A stretch of DNA of 64,000 bases from Marinobacter nanhaiticus D15-8W (GTDB lineage: Bacteria; Pseudomonadota; Gammaproteobacteria; Pseudomonadales; Oleiphilaceae). Below, piece by piece: positions 36,768 through 44,990 of this stretch; position 1 is the first letter of the stretch; every line of letters starts with the position of its first letter. A model generated the notes under the pieces. The model made no database searches. It saw nothing but the letters and a program-made list of their open reading frames with translations, and was not told the DNA's origin. Location of the stretch: NCBI RefSeq assembly GCF_036511935.1, contig NZ_AP028878.1, positions 620,001-684,000 on the forward strand, written 5' to 3'. Both the position numbers and the translations under genes were made by a program.

Positions 36768-37325
36768 TTAGGGGCGGGTGTTGGCCAGATCGTTCCACAC
36801 GTCCTGGCGGACCAACCGGTCGTGGACGATTTCGAACCGGTCGATAAAACGGACGCCATCGAAACGCTCACCATCCGGCCACTCGCCCGACAGCGTTCCA
36901 GAAACGAACACCACCACCTTGTTCATTTCGTAGCTGACATTGGTCGAGGTGATGGTCTTGTCGACGTAGCGATAGCGGTCCTTTGCCCAGTCCACCAGTT
37001 GGCGCAGGGAGGAAAGTTGTCCGCTACCGGGAAAGGTCATGACGAAATCATCGGCAAGACATTCATGGGCGCTCCTGAGATCGCGCTTCTGCATCGCCTC
37101 CAGATAATCATGGACCAGCGCTTCCGGATCCCGGGCTTCGGGGCCGGGCTGGCGAGAGAGGCCGCCGCGGCTGTAGGCCGAAGGATCGACTTCGTTGAGC
37201 CATACCGTGATAGCTTCGGGTTTGGCCCGGGTTGTTCCCCTGATGACGGCCGTCAGCGCGCGCATCAGGCGCATCTTCAATTCGCCGCTATACCCCGATA
37301 ACAAATTGACCTGTAGCATTGGCAT
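36768..37325 (-). CDS. tautomerase-like/SnoaL-like fusion protein
   Basis: A 185-aa two-domain protein. Residues 1-55 resemble 4-oxalocrotonate tautomerase: MP start (Pro-1 would be the catalytic base after Met removal), LQVNLLSGYSGELKMRLMRALTAVI and a terminal RGG. By eye Arg11 is replaced by Tyr and Arg39 by Thr, so it is not a classical 4-OT. Residues about 65-185 are an NTF2/SnoaL-like cone fold (ALVHDYLEAMQKRDLRSAHECLADDFVM; FDGVRFIDRFEIVHDRL). AAGGA lies 9 nt upstream. As the first gene of the leftward operon it may isomerise a pathway intermediate; the function is unknown. Confidence 0.78.
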   Translation of the reverse strand: MPMLQVNLLSGYSGELKMRLMRALTAVIRGTTRAKPEAITVWLNEVDPSAYSRGGLSRQPGPEARDPEALVHDYLEAMQKRDLRSAHECLADDFVMTFPGSGQLSSLRQLVDWAKDRYRYVDKTITSTNVSYEMNKVVVFVSGTLSGEWPDGERFDGVRFIDRFEIVHDRLVRQDVWNDLANTRP

Positions 37326-37381
37326 AACGGATCCTTCTGCAGTGATAGGCGCGGTTCGATGCCTTCACTTGAATGTTTCAT

Positions 37382-37399
37382 TGTTCTATACATAATACA
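37382..37399. promoter_or_regulatory. predicted GntR operator, divergent promoter
   Basis: TGTTC-N8-ATACA, a degenerate form of the TGTAT-N8-ATACA sites at leuC and the porin. It shares the 11-mer ATAATACATTT (37392-37402) exactly with the leuC site. It is placed between gntR and the tautomerase-fusion operon and so could control both. Confidence 0.65.
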
Positions 37400-37465
37400 T
37401 TTATATGTTCTACGAAGATGAGCTGTCAAGTCTGGGATGGCTCCAGAAACTGTGAGGCAAGTTAA

Positions 37466-38257
37466 ATGGTGACATCCTTATCCGCTAATGGGCCTGGTGG
37501 TACCAAGTCGCATCAGCTGTTTCTTCTATTGAAAGACGCGATCGTCAGCGGTCGGATGAGCCCGGGCTCGAAAATACCGGGCGAGCTGAGGTTGGCCGAG
37601 GAGCACCAGGTATCCCGGGTCACGGTGCGTCGGGCCCTGGAAGCCCTGACCGAAGAAGGGCTGATCAGCCGGAAGCCGGGGGTCGGCACGCTGGTCTGCG
37701 AGCGCCCTGTGGGCGCGACCGTTATGAGTGCGAGCGTCTCCAACCTGCTGCCCAATATGGTCAAGCTGGGTGAGAGTTCCCGGGTGCGCCTTCTGGAGTT
37801 TGGGTACGGGTTGCCATCCGAAACCATTCAGGGGCGGCTGAAACTGGCGCCCGGCGAGCGAACCCAGCGTTCGATCCGGGTGCGTCTCGCAGAAGACAAA
37901 CCTTTCTCCTACCTCACAACCCATGTTCCGGAGCACATTGCGCTGAGCTACGACGAAGCCGATCTGGCGACGACGCCCCTGTTTGCGTTACTTGAACGAA
38001 GTGGTGTGCATGTGGACCACGCGACCCAGAGCATTTCCGCAGTACTTGCCACCAAGGACGTGGCCGAGGCCCTCGACGTGTCAGTGGGCTCACCCTTGAT
38101 TTCCCTCACCCGTGTTGTCTTCGACAAGAATGGCCAGGGCGTGGAGTACCTCCATGCGCTCTATCGGCCTGACCGCTACCGCATCGAGATCGATCTGAGC
38201 CGGGCTGGCGACGAGGACGAGCGCTACTGGCAGCCGATGGCTACAACGAAATCCTGA
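37466..38257 (+). CDS. GntR/HutC-family transcriptional regulator
   Basis: A 263-aa regulator with an N-terminal winged HTH (residues about 12-80: LKDAIVSGRMSPGSKIPGELRLAEEHQVSRVTVRRALEAL) and a UTRA ligand domain (about 95-245; LFALLERSGVHVDHATQSISAVLA; LISLTRVVFDKNGQGVEYLHALYRPDRYRIEI). UTRA regulators bind a small effector, often the pathway substrate or an intermediate. It lies divergent from the hydrolase operon and upstream of leuCD-TRAP, and similar operators at three promoters suggest that it controls the whole island. Confidence 0.92.
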   Translation: MVTSLSANGPGGTKSHQLFLLLKDAIVSGRMSPGSKIPGELRLAEEHQVSRVTVRRALEALTEEGLISRKPGVGTLVCERPVGATVMSASVSNLLPNMVKLGESSRVRLLEFGYGLPSETIQGRLKLAPGERTQRSIRVRLAEDKPFSYLTTHVPEHIALSYDEADLATTPLFALLERSGVHVDHATQSISAVLATKDVAEALDVSVGSPLISLTRVVFDKNGQGVEYLHALYRPDRYRIEIDLSRAGDEDERYWQPMATTKS

Positions 38258-38280
38258 ATGCCAAGCCATGCTTCCGTGAG

Positions 38281-38308
38281 TTGACATCTCTGAAAGGAGT
38301 GGTATACC
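38281..38308 (+). promoter_or_regulatory. sigma-70 type promoter of leuCD-TRAP operon
   Basis: TTGACA at 38281-38286 and TATACC at 38303-38308 with a 16-bp spacer, immediately upstream of the predicted operator and about 110 bp before the leuC-like start. Confidence 0.65.
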
Positions 38309-38314
38309 TTCATA

Positions 38315-38332
38315 TGTATTCAAAATAATACA
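38315..38332. promoter_or_regulatory. predicted GntR operator at leuC-like promoter
   Basis: Perfect TGTAT-N8-ATACA inverted repeat located just downstream of the predicted -10 box, at or after the transcription start, a position suited to repression. Confidence 0.75.
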
Positions 38333-38419
38333 TTTGAAGATTTCTATAAGAGACATTTGGGTCGGTCCCCGAACGGGTATCGAGCCACTCACTGATGAGC
38401 ACTGATTAGAGAGTCGGGC

Positions 38420-39817
38420 ATGGCAGGCAAGACACTGTTTGACAAAATCTGGCAGGCACACGAGATCTGCCGGAACGACGAGGGGCAGTCATTGCTCTGG
38501 GTGGATCGCCACCTCGCGCACGAAGGGTCCTTTCACGCCTTCAATAAGCTGGCCGAGCGGGACCTTGCCGTTCGCCATCCCGAACAGACCATCGGCATTG
38601 CAGATCATTATGTGCCCACCATCGGCCGCGACTTGATTGCCGTCCAGTCCAAGGTTCGCAACGTCATTGAGCAGTTGGTCGAGAACACCCGTCGCCACGG
38701 GGTCAAGCTGATCGGTCTGGACGACCCGCGCCAGGGTATTGTCCATGTGGTCGGGCCCGAGCAGGGCATCACCCAGCCCGGCCTGCTCATGGTGTGTGGC
38801 GACAGCCATACGTCCACCCACGGGGCGCTTGGCGCGCTGGCCTTCGGTATCGGTGCCTCGGAAGTCGCCCATGTGCTGGCCACCCAGACCCTCTGGCAAA
38901 CCAAGCCCAAGCGCATGCGCATCCGTATCGATGGCGCGCTCGCACCGGGCGTGACCGCCAAGGACATCGCGCTCGCCTGGATATCGATTCTCGGCGCCGA
39001 CGGAGCGCGGGGTTATGCCATCGAATACGCGGGTGAGGTGATCGATGCCCTGAGTGTCGAGGCGCGTCTCACGCTGTGCAACCTTTCCATCGAAGGTGGT
39101 GGCCGGTGCGGGATGATTGCGCCCGACGACAAAACCATCGATTACGTCAAAGGGCGCCCGTTCTCGCCGGAAGGCGAGGCGCTCGAAAAGGCGGAGATGT
39201 ATTGGCGCACGCTATACAGCGACGCTGATGCTGAATTCGACCGCGAGGTGATCCTCGACGGCCGGGACGTCGCGCCGACGGTCACCTGGGGCGTCTCGCC
39301 TGAAGAGGCCCTGCCCATCGATGGCGCCGTGCCCGATCCTGAGGTTGCCGGATCCGAAGCCAAGGCGCGGCAAATCCGGGACAGTCTCGACTATATGGGG
39401 CTCAAGCCCGGACAGAAGCTGACCGATATCCAAGTGGACAGGGTCTTTATTGGTTCCTGCACCAACGCCCGCATCGAAGACCTACGCTCGGCGGCAGAGG
39501 TCTTGCGTGGCAAGCGCTGCAAGGTCGGCGGCATCGTCTCTCCCGGTTCTACCCAGGTAAAAGCGCAGGCTGAGCAAGAGGGCCTGGACAAGGTCTTCAC
39601 GGATGCTGGGCTGGAGTGGCGGGAATCCGGATGCTCCATGTGCGTAGGCATGAACGGCGATCTCATTCCCAGCGGCGAGCGCTGCGCCTCCACGACCAAC
39701 CGTAACTTCAAGGGCCGCCAGGGACCCGGTGCCCGGACACACCTGATGTCGCCGGCCATGGTGGCGGCCGCCGCCATCAGCGGTCATCTCACCGATATTC
39801 GCGATCTGCAGGGGTAA
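38420..39817 (+). CDS. LeuC-like aconitase-family hydratase, large subunit
   Basis: A 465-aa aconitase-superfamily protein, very similar in plan to 3-isopropylmalate dehydratase LeuC. The Fe-S ligands are in FIGSCTNARIEDLRSA and SGCSMCVGMN; SHTSTHGALGALAFGIGASEV and FEG-type substrate segments are present. The setting is not leucine biosynthesis: no leuA or leuB is nearby, and it is cotranscribed with a TRAP transporter under a GntR regulator. A degradative (de)hydratase acting on a substituted maleate or malate, like dimethylmaleate hydratase DmdA, is more likely; this is inference. Confidence 0.85.
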   Translation: MAGKTLFDKIWQAHEICRNDEGQSLLWVDRHLAHEGSFHAFNKLAERDLAVRHPEQTIGIADHYVPTIGRDLIAVQSKVRNVIEQLVENTRRHGVKLIGLDDPRQGIVHVVGPEQGITQPGLLMVCGDSHTSTHGALGALAFGIGASEVAHVLATQTLWQTKPKRMRIRIDGALAPGVTAKDIALAWISILGADGARGYAIEYAGEVIDALSVEARLTLCNLSIEGGGRCGMIAPDDKTIDYVKGRPFSPEGEALEKAEMYWRTLYSDADAEFDREVILDGRDVAPTVTWGVSPEEALPIDGAVPDPEVAGSEAKARQIRDSLDYMGLKPGQKLTDIQVDRVFIGSCTNARIEDLRSAAEVLRGKRCKVGGIVSPGSTQVKAQAEQEGLDKVFTDAGLEWRESGCSMCVGMNGDLIPSGERCASTTNRNFKGRQGPGARTHLMSPAMVAAAAISGHLTDIRDLQG

Positions 39818-39823
39818 GTCGTT

Positions 39824-40423
39824 ATGGAACCTTTGGTGAAAGTCTCATCGCCGGCGTGCCCGCTGCCGCTCGAGAATGTCGATACGGACCAGTTGATCCC
39901 GGCCCGGTTCATGAAGGAGTCGAGGGCCAAGGGCTACGGCGGCTTCCTGCTCCACGACCACCGCTTCGACGCGGAGGGCAAACCCCGGGACTTTATCCTC
40001 AATCACGAACAGGCCGCCGGCTCGGAAATCCTGGTGGCCCGTCGAAACTTCGGTGGTGGCTCCTCACGGGAAGCGGCGGTATACGCCATGGTCGATTTCG
40101 GCTTCCGTTGCGTTGTTGCGCCGAGTTTCGGCGATATCTTTGCCTCCAATGCGGTCAACAACGGTTTGTTGCCTGCCGTGGTGAGCGAAGCGGATGCCGA
40201 GCGTCTGTTGGACGCGCTTGCAGGCGAGCCCAGGCCGGTCACGGTCGATCTGAAATCCCAGGCCATCACGTTTCAAGGGGGCGAGGTTTCGTTCGACGTA
40301 AACCCGACCTGGAAGGAAAAACTGCTCAACGGTTGGGACGACATCGACCTGACCCTCGCCAGGACGCCGGACATCGAGCGGTTCAGGGAAGACTATCTGG
40401 ACCAGTACCCATGGCTGGCCTGA
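39824..40423 (+). CDS. LeuD-like aconitase-family hydratase, small subunit
   Basis: A 199-aa swivel-domain partner of the preceding gene, starting 6 nt after it. The conserved block LVARRNFGGGSSREAAVYAMVDFGFRCVVAPSFGDIF contains the small-subunit substrate-binding loop, and DTDQLIPARFMK is the usual N-terminal motif. Together the two form a heterodimeric Fe-S hydratase. It is followed after 65 nt by the TRAP binding protein gene. Confidence 0.88.
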   Translation: MEPLVKVSSPACPLPLENVDTDQLIPARFMKESRAKGYGGFLLHDHRFDAEGKPRDFILNHEQAAGSEILVARRNFGGGSSREAAVYAMVDFGFRCVVAPSFGDIFASNAVNNGLLPAVVSEADAERLLDALAGEPRPVTVDLKSQAITFQGGEVSFDVNPTWKEKLLNGWDDIDLTLARTPDIERFREDYLDQYPWLA

Positions 40424-40488
40424 TATAGATATTTACTCCAATAAAATCAAATAACTGCCGACAGCAAAAACAACCATTCGAGGTTATT

Positions 40489-41502
40489 ATGAAAAATCCA
40501 ATTCGTACACTGACGGGCGCTCTCTCTCTATTCCTGGCACTGAATGCGTCGGCCGAAGAACAGCAGCTCAAGGCTGTTCACGCGTTCCCGACATCGCTGA
40601 TCTACACCCAGAGCTTTCTCGACTTCGTTGATGAGGTCAACGAGAAGGGGAAGGGCGTCATCAATATTCGCGTCCTGGGTGGTCCGGAGGTTATTGGCCT
40701 GTCCCAGCAGCCCACTGCGGTGCGTAACGGCGTGGTCGACATGGCCTACACGGCCGCCAGCTTCTACGCCGACAAGCTCCCGGAACGCGATGCGCTGATC
40801 TCATCCAACACCAATGCCATCTACGCCCGTGAATCCGGTGGTCTCGACCTGCTGAACGAGATCCACCAGAAGAAGATGGGTGTCTACTATCTGGGCTGGT
40901 TCGACAGCGGGGTTAAGTACAATCTTTACACCGTGAACGAGCCTAAGCTGGATAACGAAGGCAACCTGGATATGTCCGGCATTCGCCTTCGCAGTAACCC
41001 GGTCTACAACGCATTCTTCACCGATTACCTGAAGGCCCAGCCCATCAGTCTGCCGACCACTGACGTCTATTCGGCCCTTGAGCGCAGCACCGTGGATTCA
41101 ACGGGCTGGACCCAGATCGGCATGAAGGACCTGAACTGGGACAAGTTCCTCAACTACCGCATCGATCCTGCATTCTACTCAACGGATATGGGTGCCATCG
41201 TCAACCTCAAGAGCTGGAACAAGCTGAGCGACGAGGCAAAGGAAATCCTGCAAAGCGTGGCGATCAAGCATGAGCGGGAAAGTGCCGAAGCGTTCGATGC
41301 CCTGGCCAGTAAGCAGCAAGCCGAGCTCGATGAGAGCGGTATGACGCCCTTCGTGCTGAAAGGCGACGCCGCTGATACCTATCTCAAGGCAGCCAAGGAA
41401 GCGTCGCTGAACCGTATGCGCTCCCACATGGAGCGGCAGCCGGGCGGCCTGGAGAATGCCAAGGAGCTGGTCGAGAAATTCAACGAGCCGCAACAGAACT
41501 AA
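40489..41502 (+). CDS. TRAP transporter periplasmic binding protein (DctP-type)
   Basis: Solute receptor of 337 aa with a short Sec signal (MKNPIRTLTGALSLFLALNASA, cleavage before EEQQL). The DctP fold follows, with the conserved central region MSGIRLRSNPVYNAFFTDYL, where the arginine normally binds a substrate carboxylate. It delivers an organic acid to the DctQM membrane pair downstream. Substrate is inferred to be the dicarboxylate or imide-derived acid degraded by the island. Confidence 0.88.
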   Translation: MKNPIRTLTGALSLFLALNASAEEQQLKAVHAFPTSLIYTQSFLDFVDEVNEKGKGVINIRVLGGPEVIGLSQQPTAVRNGVVDMAYTAASFYADKLPERDALISSNTNAIYARESGGLDLLNEIHQKKMGVYYLGWFDSGVKYNLYTVNEPKLDNEGNLDMSGIRLRSNPVYNAFFTDYLKAQPISLPTTDVYSALERSTVDSTGWTQIGMKDLNWDKFLNYRIDPAFYSTDMGAIVNLKSWNKLSDEAKEILQSVAIKHERESAEAFDALASKQQAELDESGMTPFVLKGDAADTYLKAAKEASLNRMRSHMERQPGGLENAKELVEKFNEPQQN

Positions 41503-41511
41503 TCGACCGAC

Positions 41512-41529
41512 GCCCGGCGCCTGCCGGGC
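41512..41529 (+). terminator. intercistronic hairpin between dctP and dctQ genes
   Basis: GCCCGGC and GCCGGGC around a 4-nt loop, without T-tract, directly after the binding-protein stop. Such hairpins usually raise the level of the binding-protein mRNA relative to the membrane subunits rather than stop the operon. Confidence 0.6.
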
Positions 41530-41556
41530 TGTCTCCTTATCCCGGCGAGTGTTCCT

Positions 41557-42060
41557 ATGTCTTCGTTAAGTCGATTCTACAACAGGCTTATTGATGCCAT
41601 GGCCTTTCTGGCGGCTGCGCTGCTGGTATGGCTCATGGTGGCTGTGGTGCTGTCTGTAGCTATACGAAATCTCGGATTTCAGCCGCCCGCGTGGCTGTTC
41701 TCCTCAACCGAATATTCGATGTTCTACCTGACGTTGCTGGGCGCGCCCTGGCTCGTACGGGAAAAAGGGCATGTGTACATCGAGGTTGCGATCAACCGCC
41801 TGCCTCCGCCGTTGCTGAATAGCCTTTCGAGACTCGTCATGTTGATCTGCGCCGTTATCAGCTTCGTGCTGGCCTGGGTGGGTCTGGAGCTCGTGCTGCA
41901 GAATATCGAAAGCAACGATTACGACGTCCGCACGTACTTCGTTCCCATGTGGATATTCACGGTGACCTACCCGGTCAGCTTCCTGCTTATGGGGATAGAG
42001 TTCACCCGCTTCATGTTCTCCAAAGAAACCTTCCACAGTTGCGAAAACGGGGACGCGTAA
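41557..42060 (+). CDS. TRAP transporter small permease (DctQ-type)
   Basis: A 167-aa membrane protein with four hydrophobic segments typical of DctQ (FLAAALLVWLMVAVVLSVAI; YLTLLGAPWLVREKGHVYIEV; LICAVISFVLAWVGLEL; WIFTVTYPVSFLLMGIEF). The motif EKGHVYIEV is characteristic. It ends 1 nt before the large permease gene. Confidence 0.88.
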   Translation: MSSLSRFYNRLIDAMAFLAAALLVWLMVAVVLSVAIRNLGFQPPAWLFSSTEYSMFYLTLLGAPWLVREKGHVYIEVAINRLPPPLLNSLSRLVMLICAVISFVLAWVGLELVLQNIESNDYDVRTYFVPMWIFTVTYPVSFLLMGIEFTRFMFSKETFHSCENGDA

Positions 42061-42061
42061 T

Positions 42062-43372
42062 ATGGCCTGGCATGAATCCTTGTTTTTCCTGCTGTCGTTC
42101 GTGCTGATCCTGATGCTGATCGGGGCGCCCGTCGCGTTTGCGTTTATCGGTGCAAACCTTGTCGGCGCCTGGTACTTCATGGGCGGCAACGCCGGGCTGA
42201 CCCAGCTACTGAACAACGGTTTTGGCGCGCTCTCGAACTTCGGCCTGGTGCCGATTCCCTTGTTCCTGCTTATGGGCGAGCTGTTCTTTCGCACCGGTCT
42301 CGGGATGCGAATGTTCAATGCCATCGATCAATTGATGGGGAAGGTGCCCGGTCGTCTGTCTTACGTGACAGTGGTTGGCGGTACGGCCTTTTCCACGCTG
42401 AGTGGTTCCTCCATGGGATCGACTGCGCTGTTGGGCTCGCTGCTGGTGCCGGAAATGGAGCGTCGCGGCTACAAGAGCTACATGTCGATCGGCCCGATTC
42501 TCGGTACTGGCGGGCTTGCGATCATCATTCCGCCTTCCGCGTTGGGCGTCCTGCTGGCCACCCTGGCCAAGATCGATATCGGGGATGTGCTCATCGGCGG
42601 TATCGTGCCCGGCGTCCTGCTGGCGCTGCTGTATATGGTGACCATCTGGCTGAAGACCCGGTTCAGACCGGATGCTGCGCCGGCATACGAAGTCCAGACC
42701 GTATCCCTCGGGGAGAAGCTCAAGATATTCCTGCGGGATATCCTGCCGATGTTGAGCGTCATTGTGATGATCGTGGTGATGATGCTGACCGGCTTCGCCA
42801 CGCCATCGGAATCGGCGGCTTTCGGCGCCCTTGGCGTGATCGTCCTGGCGCTGGTTTTCGGCGAGCTGTCGTTGAGCGCGTTCAAGCTATCCGTTGCCGG
42901 CGCGCTGAAAGTGACCTTGATGGCATACCTGATCGTGTTCGGGTCCGCCACCTTCAGCCAACTGCTTGCCTTCTCGGGCGCCTCCAGCGGGTTGATTTCC
43001 TGGGCGACCAGCTTTGACCTGCCGCCGCTGCTGATGCTGGCTTGCATGTTCCTGGTGCTGCTGGTTCTAGGCACCTTCATGGAGGCGATCTCCATCATGA
43101 TGATTACCGTGCCCTTCTTCTTCCCATTGGCGCAGTCGCTGGGTTTCGACCTGGTGTGGTTCTCCATCATTACGCTGATTGCGCTGGAAGTGGGCTTCTC
43201 GACGCCGCCCCTGGGCCTGAACCTGTTCGTTATGAAAGGTGTGGCGCCACCGGGAACGACCATGAAGTCGATATACCTGGCTGCGATTCCCTATATCGCC
43301 TGTTCTCTCCTGCTCGTGGCCTTGCTGGTGGCTTTCCCCGGCATCGTCACCTGGCTGCCCTCGCTCGGCTAG
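42062..43372 (+). CDS. TRAP transporter large permease (DctM-type)
   Basis: A 436-aa membrane protein, about 12 helices, carrying the Na+-coupled transport path of the TRAP system. Family blocks are LFLLMGELFFRTGLG, GGTAFSTLSGSSMGSTALLGSLLVPEM, TPSESAAFGALG and PLGLNLFVMKGVAP. It ends the leuCD-dctPQM unit; a strong terminator follows. Confidence 0.92.
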   Translation: MAWHESLFFLLSFVLILMLIGAPVAFAFIGANLVGAWYFMGGNAGLTQLLNNGFGALSNFGLVPIPLFLLMGELFFRTGLGMRMFNAIDQLMGKVPGRLSYVTVVGGTAFSTLSGSSMGSTALLGSLLVPEMERRGYKSYMSIGPILGTGGLAIIIPPSALGVLLATLAKIDIGDVLIGGIVPGVLLALLYMVTIWLKTRFRPDAAPAYEVQTVSLGEKLKIFLRDILPMLSVIVMIVVMMLTGFATPSESAAFGALGVIVLALVFGELSLSAFKLSVAGALKVTLMAYLIVFGSATFSQLLAFSGASSGLISWATSFDLPPLLMLACMFLVLLVLGTFMEAISIMMITVPFFFPLAQSLGFDLVWFSIITLIALEVGFSTPPLGLNLFVMKGVAPPGTTMKSIYLAAIPYIACSLLLVALLVAFPGIVTWLPSLG

Positions 43373-43385
43373 AGGCGTACGACGT

Positions 43386-43423
43386 GGCCGGGCGATACCT
43401 TTCGGGGGCCGCCCGGCCTTTTT
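43386..43423 (+). terminator. rho-independent terminator after TRAP operon
   Basis: GGCCGGGCG (43386-43394) and CGCCCGGCC (43410-43418), then five T. The porin gene therefore has its own promoter in 43424-43726. Confidence 0.9.
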
Positions 43424-43511
43424 CTGCAACGGTCGTCGGCCAGGTTCGGCTTCCTTCCAACTTCCCCCCTTCCCGCCATCGCTGTGTCTGCGATATCGAT
43501 CGCCTTCCTCC

Positions 43512-43528
43512 TGTATCAAAAAGATACA
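43512..43528. promoter_or_regulatory. GntR-operator-like site with 7-bp spacer, porin promoter
   Basis: TGTAT-N7-ATACA, one base shorter in the spacer than the other sites, 29 bp before a full-spacing copy. It may be a secondary site. Confidence 0.5.
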
Positions 43529-43556
43529 AAAATGAGTCTATAAAACCGCTTTTAAT

Positions 43557-43574
43557 TGTATTGTAAAAAATACA
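43557..43574. promoter_or_regulatory. predicted GntR operator at porin promoter
   Basis: TGTAT-N8-ATACA with the same half-sites and spacing as the leuC-like site, in the AT-rich leader about 150 bp before the porin start. The remaining parts of the 354-bp gap 43373-43726 hold the terminator above and no gene. Confidence 0.7.
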
Positions 43575-43726
43575 AGTTCATGTAGTATCAAAATCGTGAG
43601 TCAATAAGAAGAAATACTGAGAGGTCTTGCGTTCCACCAACTCAGAAAAACGAACGCGACGACTCACCCGCCGACTTCTCTAAGCCAAACCAACAACGAT
43701 ATATAGACACAGTCACTGGGGGGTTT

Positions 43727-44896
43727 ATGCTCTTAAACACTCGTAAGAACCTGCTCGCGCTTTCCGTGGGTACACTGTCTTTGCTGGCCGCTTCCTCACT
43801 TCAGGCGGCGGATCTCACTGTCAATAAAACAGACATTGATCTGTATGGTTATGCAAAGCTTGACCTGATCTATGACGTCGACGCCGATCTGGGAAATACC
43901 ATTATCCGCAGCAAGATCCGTCTCGATGACGAGGACGGGGTCGACGGCCATACCAATATGCACGCGTTCCAGAGCCGTCTGGGTCTCAAGACCTCGACAC
44001 CGGTTGCCGGCGATACGCTGAAAACCGTCATCGAAGGGGATTTTTACGGCAATAACGGTTTTGGCGGCGGCGGCGGCGAATTCCGCCTGCGTCATGCCTA
44101 CGGCACCTGGAACGGTATCCTCGCCGGTCAGACCTGGAGTAACTTCGGTAACGTGCTGAGTCTCTACCAGACCGTTGATTTCAATGGCTCATTGGGTCAG
44201 GGCGGTGGACGCCAGGCGCAGGTTCGTTATACGACCGGGCCTTTCTCATTTTCTGCTGAAGATCCGGAAGGTAGCGGTGCGGCCGGTGGTGACATCCAGG
44301 CCGACGGTACCAACCAGTATCGTCTGCCTGACCTGACCGCCCGCTACCAGAGCAGTGTAGGACCGGTTAAATACGCTGCAGCGGCGCTCGTACGTTTCCT
44401 CGAATACGATGCAGAGGGCTCCGATACCGCCAATCCGAACTGGGATGACGATAGCGCCACGGGCTGGGGTCTGATGGTGGAGGCCAATACCAAGCTGACG
44501 GATAGCATCACCATCCGTGGCTCTATCAGCCACGGCGACGGTATCGGCGGCTACATTTACCTGAGTCCCGCAGGCCCGGGTTATGTCGACGGCGATGGCA
44601 ACCTGGAAACCATCGAAGCGACCGGCGGCGGCGTGAGCATGACCGTCAACGCAGGCCCGGGTGCATTCAACCTCGGCTACGGCCTGGTGATCGCTGATCT
44701 GGATGATGGCTATGAGAGCGGCGACATTGCGGCCACGACGGACGAGCGTTATAGCAGCACCTTCGTCAACTACATCTGGTCGCCGTTCGAGCAGCTCACC
44801 TACGGTGTGGAAGCGGGCTACCACACACGCGAACAGGTGAATGGCGACGAAGGTGACGCGGTCCGCCTGCAGGCCATGATTCAATACGGCTTCTGA
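43727..44896 (+). CDS. DcaP-like outer membrane porin
   Basis: A 389-aa beta-barrel protein with a Sec signal peptide (LLALSVGTLSLLAASSLQA, cleavage before ADLTV) and a C-terminal ...MIQYGF with terminal Phe, the Bam-recognition end. Alternating strands such as NKTDIDLYGYAKLDLIYDV, FQSRLGLKTSTP and FRLRHAYGTWNGILAGQTWSNF match DcaP-type trimeric porins, which admit dicarboxylates (family knowledge). A shared operator with gntR and leuC links it to the island as the outer-membrane entry route. Confidence 0.85.
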   Translation: MLLNTRKNLLALSVGTLSLLAASSLQAADLTVNKTDIDLYGYAKLDLIYDVDADLGNTIIRSKIRLDDEDGVDGHTNMHAFQSRLGLKTSTPVAGDTLKTVIEGDFYGNNGFGGGGGEFRLRHAYGTWNGILAGQTWSNFGNVLSLYQTVDFNGSLGQGGGRQAQVRYTTGPFSFSAEDPEGSGAAGGDIQADGTNQYRLPDLTARYQSSVGPVKYAAAALVRFLEYDAEGSDTANPNWDDDSATGWGLMVEANTKLTDSITIRGSISHGDGIGGYIYLSPAGPGYVDGDGNLETIEATGGGVSMTVNAGPGAFNLGYGLVIADLDDGYESGDIAATTDERYSSTFVNYIWSPFEQLTYGVEAGYHTREQVNGDEGDAVRLQAMIQYGF

Positions 44897-44945
44897 TTGG
44901 CGAAGGCATAAGTTGCGTCTTTCCTGACGAGTTGCTGACTCTTTT

Positions 44946-44977
44946 GGCCTCGGGCATTGTCCCGGGGCCTTTTTTTG
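44946..44977 (+). terminator. rho-independent terminator after porin
   Basis: GGCCTCGGG and CCCGGGGCC arms followed by a run of eight T (44970-44977). Confidence 0.9.
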
Positions 44978-44990
44978 TGCGTCGCACTTT

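Noticed and set aside
38420..40423. leucine biosynthesis leuCD
   Set aside because: Sequence type alone would allow it, but no leuA/leuB, GntR-type control, and cotranscription with a TRAP transporter point to catabolism; the possibility is not fully excluded.
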